Part shown: positions 23,907 through 34,410 of the stretch, piece after piece
Layout: each line of letters starts with the position of its first letter
How positions within the stretch are numbered: position 1 is the stretch's first letter
From: Parasponia andersonii
Taxonomy: Eukaryota > Streptophyta > Magnoliopsida > Rosales > Cannabaceae
Assembly: GCA_002914805.1 (NCBI GenBank)
Contig: JXTB01000527.1
Span: forward strand, 214,516-278,515
Direction: 5' to 3'
DNA: 64,000 bases
Notes under the pieces: model-generated
The model's input: the letters and a program-made list of their open reading frames with translations, nothing else
The model's database searches: none
Told to the model about the DNA's origin: nothing
Position numbers and translations under genes: made by a program

Positions 23907-24290
23907 GGGTTTCTAACACTTTTGCTTATAAACATAAAAAAGAATTACAAAAAAATGGAGGTCCTTTTTTGTTCAATTCGCGTACGGTTTTTATTAGATG
24001 AAAAAAGTTTCAGAAAAATACCACTTTTCAAATGGTTACTAGTTACCAGTTTTTAAAAGTTGATTATCGGTTGCCAGTTACTAGTTGTAAATATTTTTTG
24101 TTATTAGTTACCAGTTTTGAAAACTGGTTATTGGTTACTAATTATTATTTTTAAAAATAATATTTTTCTATAAATATTTTAAATAATGATATTTTTCTAA
24201 TAAAAACTGCACCGAATCTGCAAAAATCAGAGACCACCGTATTTTTATATTTTTTGGGCTAAAAAAACCTCACAAAGCCTAATTTTCATT
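23907..24290 (+). repeat. AT-rich MITE-like repeat, copy B
   Basis: Lies directly after copy A in the same orientation with the same order of blocks: TTTCTAACACTTTTGC, AATTACAAAAAAATGGAGG, ATGGTTACTAGTTACCAG, TTTTTCTAATAAAAACTG, GAGACCACCGTATTTTT. Even the trailing CAAAGCCTAATTTTCAT matches copy A's tail, so the duplicated unit is about 400 bp. Confidence 0.7.
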
Positions 24291-24547
24291 ATACTTTCTC
24301 AATTATTTGATTAAATAAAATAAAGAATGGAAGAAAAAATTGGCCCACCGGACTAGGCTGGACCAAAAATATTTAGGACCAAGCCACCTCGGCCCACAAG
24401 TCCGCCCAACTTTGCAGCTCTGGCTAAATTTATGTGATGATGTTTATAACAATTAATTTTCCTTTATTATTGACTACTGAGTAATAGGGGTGTTTAAAAG
24501 AACTACTGGATTGCCCCCGCACCAACTCACGCTGCACTGAAATCAGT

Positions 24548-24578
<31 letters not shown>

Positions 24579-24988
24579 CATTTAAGGTTGGTCATGGTTT
24601 GGAAAAATTAGAAACTAAGCGGTGCTGTGTGGTATTCGATTTTGGACACAAATTCTCAGTTTATAACCGAACCGTCCGAAGATGCATTCTTATATATGTT
24701 TTAGAATTACATGCCATTCTGTATTTCTATTTGTAAGCTCAACATAACATCTTAAGCACAAAATAACACCACCGTCCACAACACATGCTGTATTTTCTTT
24801 AGGGTTACGTTTCTAGCTGCCAGTCCATTACCTCATACACCAGTAACACTAAACTCCACCACCGAATGAGAGTCATAAACTCCACATTCACTCACTCAAG
24901 CATACTCAGTCACTCATTTCCTATCCATCGTCGTCCTCATCGCCCTCTCTCTGGCAGCCTATCATTGTCCTTTCTCTAGCGGAGTGGG

Positions 24989-24989
<1 letters not shown>

Positions 24990-25019
<30 letters not shown>

Positions 25020-25318
25020 CTTTCGCGGAGTGACCGAGCTCAAGCTCTTGCTCCGTCGTGGCGTGCCCGAGCTCCGTCTCAATCGTGCCGGAGCTCAGCC
25101 TCAGTTGTCCTGAAGCTCTATCGCAACGTCTCCCTCTTCCTGTAGGGGCGAGCTCAAGCTCTAACTCCGTTGCCGGTTCGTCTCTGGTCTCAATCCCACC
25201 CCTCAATAGTCGATATGCTCGACTCAAGGCTGCTCAGCTCTGCAAGCTGCTTACACTTACCATAGGTTTTGAACACGCCTGCAAGGTGCTTAGCTCTCTC
25301 TCGATTGTGGCTTGTTAA
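24990..25318 (+). other. GC-rich leader-like segment of hAT-1
   Basis: A stretch with a (CAT)n run (about 24989-25014) and many GAGCTC-type words stands out from the AT-rich DNA. It lies between the left terminus and the transposase relic, where the promoter and 5' leader of the hAT gene would be. Open frames on both strands here look like composition effects rather than genes. Confidence 0.35.
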
Positions 25319-25677
25319 AATCGTACGTTTGTAAGTCCATATTCGTGAGTCTCTTCCTTTCCATTTTTGTGTGTTTGTAAACTAGTAAAGACAAAATCTT
25401 TATATTCATATATGTTGTATTCTAGGAAAGATTATTCAAAGACTTATTTATATAATTGTATTTTTCTCCTCTTTTATTTCATTGTTTTTACCTGCATTGC
25501 TTAATTGTATTTGTATTTCAGAAATGTTTTTTTGTAATTAAAATAGATCATATTAACCCTCTATATTAATCTCATACATGTAGCTAAAATAGATCATAGA
25601 TCAACGCCGCCAACACCTCGTAAGGCCATCGGCTCTTCAATATCAATCTCAGGTTTCTTTCTATCTTATGTTTATAT

Positions 25678-26822
25678 TGTTATCTCAAGATTAACTAAAC
25701 TCAAGAAAGGGTGCATTGGGTTTTAAAAATTTTTTATAAACTTTTCAAGATAAGTAAGTGAATTATGCAAGAAATGACTATATCAAGTAAAAATAACTAA
25801 ATATGATGCACAAACTCAAAGTAAATAAATTAAAGAGATGACGATATAGAAGTACAAATACTATTTTACGAGGTTTAATAAACACAACAATTTTTCTATA
25901 TCCTCGACCCTTAACAACACGTTTTGAGTTTTTCATTATCGGATCAAGAGTTTGGGATTGACTGACTCTTGTACAAGATGAGTGATTTTTTCTTAAGTAT
26001 ATCCACGCCTTTACAATAGTTTTTAATCCAGATATATTATGCTTAATGAAGGATTGTTTAGATTCTGGTACTAATCTCACTTAAACTAGATTATTTATGA
26101 AACTGGTGTCAGCCTCACCTCACCATTACAATTTTATTTTTGTTGAAACACTCAACTAGAATCTCTTTCTAATGAAAGTATTTGATACAAGATAAACTTA
26201 GAGAGAATAGATGTAAACACAAGATATAATCTAGTTTGGCTCAAATGATCTTTGTGAAAAAATAGATTTGAAAGTTTGAATTACAAAGATTAATTAGAAT
26301 ATGATATGCGGTTATAATGGTCGAATTTAAAATCTACTGAAAAAAGTCACAAAATTGGTCGAATGAAAACGGGGAGCTAATTTTCATTTTATTTCAAGCT
26401 TCTTTTGATTCTTTACAAAGATGTGGTTTCTTAAATTGATTTTAATGAAATGAGGGTACTATTGAAATTCATAATTCAATTTAAAAATTATGTAATGTAA
26501 ATTTTCAAACTTTAATTAAAGATAAATCAATTTGACTATATTGGTTTGAAAATTTCTATTTTCAGAAAATTTTGAGTTATTAAGATCATATTATATGTAA
26601 GCATATATTCAAATACAAGAGCTAAATATTTAACATTTACTAGTCTAGGTCTTATATTCTTGATCTTTATCTTCAAGCTTTTTTCCGTAATCATTTTTGA
26701 ATATTCTGTGATCCTCTCCATTTAGATTGCTATATACTCAAGTAGACTATTAGTTCTTAATCATTTATTTGTTAATTTCAAAACATGAGTATAAGATTAA
26801 TGATACAAAATATGAGTCAATA
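25678..26822 (-). repeat. 3' LTR of Copia-2
   Basis: Matches 32687-34028 over its length (shared edges TGTTAT.. at the left and GAGTCAA at the right) but lacks about 180 bp that the other LTR has between roughly 33310 and 33495. The left edge TGTTATCTCAAGATTA corresponds to TGTTATCCCAAGATTA at 32687. Confidence 0.9.
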
Positions 26823-26839
26823 ATATCTCCTTTTTTGAT
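26823..26839 (-). other. Polypurine tract of Copia-2
   Basis: On the minus strand ATCAAAAAAGGAGATAT directly precedes the 3' LTR. This is the expected place and composition for the plus-strand DNA synthesis primer and fixes the inner LTR edge. Confidence 0.75.
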
Positions 26840-27378
26840 GATAATAAACATTTGATTTAAGAGATGAAAATAGAGTAAGGAATTTTAAAAATTTAGGAAA
26901 CAATGATAAGTGTCTTTACTAACAACTTGAATGCTCCCCTCAAAATATGCTTAATGTGAAATAATTAAGCTCCCGTTTTATTTCTTAAACTTATAAAGAG
27001 TGCATATTTTGAAAAAGATACCGATTATTTTTGAAAAAATTTACTAATATTTTAAATCCTTGTACTTTCTTCTCCCTTTTTGATATCATCAAAAAGTCGC
27101 ATAAATATAAAGAATAAGATTGATACTAATTAACAAATTTAAAAAAAAAAACCACGAATAAGAAACCAAAGATGAATAAAACATAATAGTTAAACAAGCG
27201 TTCAACCTAAACATGGCATATGATCCATAATTTAAACAACTATAGGAAGTAAATGTTTAAAAAAGATAAAACAAAACAAGACAAACATAATAAAAACCAC
27301 ATAACAAAAAAAAAAAACATTGGAGAGGTCTATGGTGTTGGGAGCTGGCCTAAATAGGATTACATTATTCTCATCATC

Positions 27379-28545
27379 TCATTTTATTGATCTTGGAGGA
27401 CTTGAAACTGGCGCTCTTGTACTGATGGATAGAGTTGACATCAGCTTCAAGGCTCTGGAAGTGCTCAAGCTCAATGTCACAAAGATATTGAATGTCAAGC
27501 TAGATAGCATTGATGTGGTTTGTGAGACTATTAAAGTTTCATGAAGATCAAAGGTTGGTGCAGTTGCCTCTTTAGTATGGGTAACCTTAGTAGCACCCTT
27601 ACTGGCTCTTTGAGTAGTTGTATCTCTATTACTACCCCCAGCTCGTTGTCTATCCCCCGTACCTTAAACTTGTCCTTGTTTTGGTTTGGCCACCCATTTA
27701 TTGTTAATAAAATTAAAGCCTATGAGACTAAAGGTTTTGTAATTGATTTCAACATCAATGGTCCATGGTTTATGCTCGGCTTCATCAAAGGGCAAGATAT
27801 TAAAATGTTTCAAAATGTGAGTAAGGAGAAAGCCATAAAGAAGAGTAGATCTCTTAGTCTCTATGGCATTAAGCATTTCATGTATAATAAAATAAGGCAA
27901 GTCTAACCTTATCCCAATAAGGATAGAATTGACGAAACCAGGATTACAGAAAGTGGGTGCATCCTTATAACCATCTCTAGGAATCATGTTTTGAGATACA
28001 AACTAGAATAAAATCCTACTATCTAAGGAAATATCAGTGACACAAGACTTAGGTTAAAAATTATCAGTTGAGCACACTCTAAGTAAGGCTTTTTAAAGAT
28101 CAAAATTATTAAAAAAGGGCCAAGGGTTTGTAATAGGAAACCTATAGCCACCTAGAGGTAAATGGAAAAGATCAGCTAGGAGATTTTTAGTTACCTCAAA
28201 ATCAATTTCCTTTTGAGTACCATAGATAATATGTTGACCTCTAGAGATTTTAGCACAAGTATAAAAACTTCTAATTAGTCTAGGATACCTTATTTTTCTA
28301 ATAGAGCAAAAAGCTATCCAACCCATGTTTTCCATATACTGTGGAAATTATACACATGCTAGATCACAAAAGTTAAAAGTTATACCCCAAATTATGGTTC
28401 TCTTAGAGAAAATCTCTTTGTATCTAGCCATAAAAACATACGAGTCTAAGAGAAAAATGTCAAAACTTACCTTGGTGCGTTGTTTCGATTCCTCTACTAA
28501 GATTTTCTTGCCTTTAGACCTTAAGTTTTCTCTTCTATGAGCCAT
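27379..28545 (-). pseudogene. Extra post-pol ORF of Copia-2
   Basis: One continuous frame of 389 codons starts at an ATG (MAHRRENLRSKGKKILVEESK) and runs between RNase H and the 3' LTR in the sense direction, broken by several in-frame nonsense codons but apparently without frameshifts up to its tail. Recognisable blocks are IRSFYTCAKISRGQHIIYG, LLADLFHLPLGGYRFP, NSILIGIRLDLPYFIIHEM and LLTHILKHFNILPFDEAE. The pattern recalls the uncharacterised 'putative plant transposon protein' family (R..N.PY.MI..M...... LPYG.LLT.I), from memory. Sireviruses can carry an extra 'env-like' ORF at this position; nothing here shows a membrane protein, so I do not call it an envelope. The role is unknown. Confidence 0.65.
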
Positions 28546-29059
28546 TAACAAGAATTTTGATGAACAAACAAGGACCCAAGACAATTTTCGGGTTTTAGGA
28601 TTTGGTAGATATGATAAATTGGATTTTAGTGCCAAAAATGCAAAAATATGAGTGATTAGGGGTTAAAAAACAACAAAAATCACTTTGGTTGGAGGAAAAT
28701 TAAGTAATCTTGAGTGAAAATTCAATTCAGATGAGAAGAGAATTTTCATATGAGAAAGTGGTTGTTTTTGGTATAAAGAGTGAGAGACATGAGTGAGAAA
28801 AATGTGTAAAAAAAAACCTTAAATACACACACATCTGTGAATTTTTAGTGTGTTTTTGGTCTATCAAAAATGGCAGAAAAAACTGCTATTTTCAGGATTG
28901 TTATTTGTCAGTTTACTGAAAACCCTGTTTCAGTAGATTTTTATAAAATTTTGTTTGAAAAATAAAAAAAAACATTTGAACCATCAATAAAAATATTGAG
29001 AAATCATCAATTTAAAGACCTTGGAATATAAAACAAACAATATGTAAAAAAAATACAAC

Positions 29060-31785
29060 TCAAGAAAATTGATTATAATCAACTATGTCTCTACGAATCA
29101 TACAAAAACGATCCTCGCTTAGAGGTTTAGTGAAGATATCAGTTATTTGTTTTTTAGTGCACACAAATTCTAATATAATATCACTTTTTTGCATATGATC
29201 ATAGAGAAAATGATGTCTAATATTTATATGCTTAGTACGTGAAGACAAACTTTGATTTTCGAATAAATTGATAGCACTAATATTATCACATTTAATAGGC
29301 AAATAATTATAAGTCATTCAAAATCCATTAGTATTTATTTCATCCATATAATTTGAGCACAACAACTATTTGTAGATATATATGCAGTTTTAGTAGTAGA
29401 AAGAACAACAAAATTTTGTTTCATACTAAGCCAAGATATAAGTGAATAACCAAGAAAGTAACAAGTGGAACTTATACTCTTACGATTGGTTTGACAGTCG
29501 ACAAAATCTGCATCCAAAGAACTAGTAATGTTAAAGCGTGTGCCTTTTGGATACCATAATCCAAGATTCATAGTGCTATATAAATATTTCAGAATTCATT
29601 TTACTACACTAAAATGTAATTCCTTAGGATTGGAATGAAATCTAGCATATAAACAAACACTAAATATTATATCTGGTCTACTAGTTGTTAAGTAAAGTAG
29701 TGATCCGATCATATCTCGATATTTGATGATATCTACTTCTTGACCATTTTTGTCTTTGTCAAGTTTGATTGAGGAGCTTATTAGTGTGTTCACTGGCTTA
29801 GAGTGGTCCATATTAAACATTTTTAGTATATCCTTGATATGTTTGGATTAGTTGATGAAAATATCTTCTTTGTTTTGTTTGATTTGGAGGCTAAAGAAGA
29901 AATTTAGCTCTCCCATCATGCTCATTTTAAATTCATTATACATACACTTAGAGAATTCTTCATAAAGAAAAATATTAGTAGCACCAAATATAATATTATT
30001 AATATAAATTTGGACTATAATCATCTCTTTCCCTTATCTTTTTTATAAAAAGAGTAGTATCTACTTTTTCCATAGTAAAACTATTTAAAATAAAAAATTT
30101 ACTTATTCTATCATACCAACCTCTAGAAACTTGCCTTAAATCATAACGAATCTTTTTCAATTTAAATTATGATCCAGATACTTATGATTTTGAAATCTGG
30201 AGGAATGAGCTATATATACTTCTTCTAAAATGTATCCATTTAGAGATACACTCTTAACATCTATTTGATATAAGATAAAATTCTTATGGCATACAAATGC
30301 TAAGAGCATTCTTATGGATTCTAATCTTGCTATGGATGCAAAGGTTTCTTTATAATTGATACCTTCTTCTTGATTGAATCCTTGAGCTACTAGTCTAGTT
30401 TGTTTCTCAAAATTACCCCATGCTCATCTACTTTATTTTTAAAGACCCATTTAGTTCTAATAGCAGATTGATCCTTAGGTCTTGGAACTAATTCTTACAC
30501 ATCACTTCTTTCAAATTAATTTAATTCTTCTTGCATAGCTAAAATCCATGATTCACTTTTTTTAGTATATTTTAAACTTTTTGGTTCAATTTGAGAGATA
30601 AAAGCCATATTATTGCAAATATTTTTAAGTGATGCTCTAGTTTTGATTTCTTGTAAGTGGTCACTTAGAATTTGATCTTTAAGATGAGCATAATTAAATT
30701 TTAAATCTTGAAGAAGCGAAAAAGTTTTACCATTGTCGTTTTCTTTTTCTTCCTTAAGATTTTGTTATAGTTGGACGCCATTCTTTTCTTTTGTTCTCTT
30801 ATTGACACTTAACTTATTTAAGTTTTGTTCCACACCTACAATATCATCATCATCTATCTTTCTCTCCTTATAGAGAGTGTTATACTCATCAAAAATAATA
30901 TGTATAAATTCTTCCACTACCAATATTCTTTTATTGAAAACTTTATAAGTTTTACTAATAGTAGAATATCTAAGAAAAATTTCAACATTGGATTTTGAAT
31001 CAAACTCCCGTTATTTTTAGTATTCAAAATAAAGTATTTGCAATCAAAAACTTTAAAATAGCCAATGTTGAATTTTCTATCTTTCCAAAACTTATAAGGT
31101 ATCTTGTTCAAAATTAACCTTATCATAACTCTATTTACAGTATGACAAGTGGCACTTACCGCTTCAGTCCAAAAATATTTTGGCAACTATTTTCATTTAG
31201 TATGCTTCTAGCCATTTCTTGTATGGTTCTATTATTTATTTTAACTACCTCATTTTGCTGTGGAGTTATAGGTGCTGAAAAATTGTGGTCAAATGCATTT
31301 TTATAGCAAAACAATCTCCATTTCATCATTTTCAAACTCACCATATTGATCACTTCTAAATGATGTGATGATGTAGCCTTTTTTATTTTGTACTTTTTTT
31401 TATACAAAAGATAGTGAGAAGATTTAAATATCATTTCTATTAATAATAAATAGAACCCAAGTTAATCTTGAAAAATCATCAACTATCACAAATGCGTAGT
31501 ATTTTCCGCCAAGACTAGCTATTTTGATGGTCTAAATAAATCCATGTAAACTAGTTGCAAGGGTCTAGAAATAGAAATGGTGTTTTTGGATTTAAAAGAA
31601 CTTTTTTACTAATTTTCCAAATTGACATACATCACAAACTTTGTCTTCTTCAAAAAGTAAACTAGGTAAATCACTCAAAAGATTTTTCTTTGAAAGTTTA
31701 GAAATAGTATTCATACTAGCATGCCCAAGTTTTCTGTGCCAAAACCAAAAATCATCTTTTAAAGTCAAGAATCATGCTAGTTATT
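29060..31785 (-). pseudogene. pol: Copia-2 pol: integrase, RT, RNase H
   Basis: Read from 31785 downward: GAG-pre-integrase (WHRKLGHASMNTISKLS, then VCDVCQFGK), an integrase scrap (FSAPITPQQNEVVKINNRT; MPKYFWTEAVSATCHTVNRV), RT (30400-29600; VNTLISSSIKLDKDKNG, then YRDMIGSLLYLTTSRPDI) and RNase H (29571-29060; SLDADFVDCQTNRKSISST, CDNISAINLFENQSL, TKHINIRHHFLYDH, TDIFTKPLSEDRFCMIRR). Many stops and frame changes occur. The RT catalytic motif YVDD is YINN at 29995-30006. The protease and gag zinc knuckle are missing between 31785 and about 31790. Assignment to Copia rests on integrase preceding RT. Confidence 0.88.
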
Positions 31786-31789
31786 ATCT

Positions 31790-32615
31790 TTGGTGTTCTT
31801 CTTGAAATTCTTATTTTTGAAGTTTAAATACCCCTTGTACATTTTAGTGAGTTGGACAATGTCTTCTAGTTCACTATCTGTAAATTCTTCTTCCTCTTCA
31901 TTGCTTTATTACATAGCGACTTTAAAAGCAATTCTTTCCTTTTCTTTTCTTCTACTTCATCTTCTTTGGTTTCCTTCATGCGAATTTTATAGTTCATAAG
32001 GGAACCTATAAGTTCTTCAAGAGGAAGCTTGCTAAGACCTTTTGCTTTTTGAAAAGTCACCACCTTGTTTCTATATGCTAAAGGAAGGCTTCTAAGAATT
32101 TTGCTCACCAATTTACCATTAAGAAATGTTTTTCCTAAAGCACAAAGAGAGTTAATAATAGTAGTGAATCTAATAAACATTTGAGAAATAAATTCGTCCT
32201 TTTTGATTTTGAACAATTTATAGTTTCTAGTAAAAAACAAATTAATTCTAGTTTCTTTCATTGAGCTAGTTCCTTGATAGGATACTTCTAACATATTCCA
32301 TAATTAATGAGAATCTCTAGCATTCTCAATATTATTATATATGTTTCTATCTAAAACACACACAAGAGTATTTCTAGCTCTTCTATTTTTTTATGAAAGT
32401 GATTTTATCGTTTTCATTGCATTCCTTTATATCTTATTCTACTTCTCTACCATCAACAATTTTTGTTATTATCAAAGAACTTTTAGTAATAATATACCAT
32501 AGGTCAAAATATATAGATCTAAGATAAATGTCCATTCAGTTTCTCTAATAGTTAAAATCACTTCTATTGAAAAATGGTGATTTAGAAGGTGACAGCTCCT
32601 CATATTGAAAAAAAA
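31790..32615 (-). pseudogene. gag: Copia-2 gag, 3'-truncated
   Basis: UBN2-type gag. The best frame (32294-31866) includes GTSSMKETRINLFFTRNYKL, INSLCALGKTFLNGKLVSKI and KLPLEELIGSLMNYKIRM, matching gag of Copia-1. The upstream part (32615-32295) is readable only with stops, and the ATG seen in Copia-1 is destroyed (GGGCTAAT in place of ATGGCTAGC). Coding sequence ends at a KNTK motif and joins pol directly, so zinc knuckle, coiled coil and protease are lost. Confidence 0.8.
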
Positions 32616-32672
32616 AAATTGTTTAGATTAGCCCTCTAAAAAATGGTTAAGTTTTAAAAATTTGAAAACCAA

Positions 32673-32686
32673 GTTTTGATACCAAT
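32673..32686 (-). other. Primer-binding site of Copia-2
   Basis: On the minus strand ATTGGTATCAAAAC follows the 5' LTR end (GGGATAACA). It resembles the initiator-Met site TGGTATCAGAGC, with changes after TATCA. Confidence 0.65.
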
Positions 32687-34028
32687 TGTTATCCCAAGAT
32701 TAGCTAACTCAAGAGGGGGTGAATTGGGTTTTAAAAAATTTTTGCAAAATTGTCAAGATAAGCAAGTGAATTATGCAAGTAATAACTATATTAAATAAAA
32801 AAAAGCTAAATATCATGAACAAAGTGAAAGTAAATAAAATAAAGAGATATGAATAAAGAAGTACAAACGCTATTTTTACGAGATTTAACAAATACGACAG
32901 TTTATCTACGTCTATCGCCCTCGATAACATACTTCAAGCTTTTTACTATCGGATTAAGAATATGGGCTTGATCGACCCTTGTACAAAATAAGTAATTTCT
33001 TCTTAGGCATACCTACACTACAATAGTCTTGAATCCGACTTTATTACGCATAACCATAGATTGTTTAGACTTTGGTATCAATCTCACCTAAATTAAGTTG
33101 TTTATAAATCCGGTGCTAACCTCATCTTATAATTACAATTTTGTTTTTTTTTGGAACACTCAACTAGAATCTCTCTCTAATGAAAGTATTTAATACAAGG
33201 TAAACTTAGAAAGAATAGATGAAAATACAAGATATGATCGAGTTTAGTTCAAATAATTTTTGTGAAAAGATAGATTTGAAAGTTTGAATCATAAAGATTG
33301 ATTAGAACAACTTAAAGATATGGTATAAATAATATAAGGATGTTCAAAAATTGTTTCAAGTCTTAAAAATACTTTTATTTATAGACTTGGATGTAAACTA
33401 GTTGTTTTAGATGATTTGACAGGTAATTTATCATTTTGAATTGACCGAAAATAGGTTTTCAGTAGACTTCCGAAATAGTTGTTGGTAGTATAGTTATAAC
33501 GGTCGAATTTAAAAACTGCTGAAAAAAGTCACAGAATCGGTGGACTAAAAACAAGGATTCGGTCTACTGAAAATAATAGAGAGCTAATTTTCATTTTATT
33601 TCAAGTTTCTTTTGAGTCTTTTTAAAATTGTGACTTCTTAAATTGATTTTAATGAAATATGGATATTGTAGAACTTTATAAATTAATTTAAAATTTATGT
33701 AATGTAAATTTTTAAACTTTAATTGAAGATAAATCAATTTAACTATGTTAGTTTGAAAATTTCTATTTTTAGAAAAATTTGAGCCATTAAGTTCATATTA
33801 TATGTAAATATATATTCAAATACAAGAACTAAATATTTAACCTTTGCTAGTCTAGGTTTTATATTCTTAATCTTTGTTTCAAGCTCTTTTCTGTAATCCT
33901 TATTGAATGTCTTGTGATCCTTTTTATTTAGATTGCTATACACTCAAGTAGATTATTAGTTCTTAATCATATGTTTGTAAACTTCAAAATATATGTATAA
34001 GATTGATGATATAAAACATGAGTCAACA
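32687..34028 (-). repeat. 5' LTR of Copia-2
   Basis: Full-length copy of the LTR (about 1342 bp). On the minus strand it starts TGTTGACTCATG (34028) and ends GGGATAACA (32687). It retains a segment missing from the 3' LTR and carries the family motif CGGTCTACTGAAA near 33559. Confidence 0.9.
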
Positions 34029-34410
34029 TAAATTTTAATTACAATCTTAGATTCCAACATCCCCTGGTATGGTTGATAAATTTTGTTCTTGATTCTGTGT
34101 TCTTGGTTACATGATTTTTGTTTTTGATTCTATGTTGATGTGTATGTGATCTGTGTTTGATAGATGAACATGATTTGTGTTTATGTTAATTGTTAAATCG
34201 GGTTGAATAGACTAATTACTTTAATTTTGAAGTGAATAACAAAATAAATGAACTGATTTTACTCTATTGTAGTTACTGACAATGAGATTAGTATTTGGTG
34301 CTGGTTTGTGCTTTTAATTTTGTGTATAGTATGTGATTATGTTGTAATTTTATGCTTGTTAGATCGAGGATAGTAGTAATATGACACTTCTATAAAAAAA
34401 TCCCACTTAA

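Larger units (their letters stand above)
25678..34028 (-). mobile_element. Copia-2: near full-length Sirevirus-like element
   Basis: An 8.35-kb Ty1/Copia element on the minus strand: 5' LTR (32687-34028), degenerate primer site, gag, pol in integrase-RT-RNase H order, an additional ORF (27379-28545), a polypurine tract and the 3' LTR (25678-26822). LTR ends are TGTT...CA; the copy at 26822 has CA changed to TA. The flanking 5-mers TATAT and TAAAT differ by one base. It lies inside hAT-1. All coding regions carry stops or deletions, including loss of the gag zinc knuckle and protease and of the RT catalytic aspartates, so it cannot be autonomous. Confidence 0.9.

Noticed and set aside
27320..27906. 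Plus-strand ORFs over the Copia-2 extra ORF
   Set aside because: They are antisense shadows; the minus-strand frame is continuous with the upstream part and has family-like motifs.
27379..28545. Calling the extra Copia-2 ORF an envelope gene
   Set aside because: Position alone suggests it; I see no signal peptide, transmembrane segment or coiled coil typical of an envelope protein.
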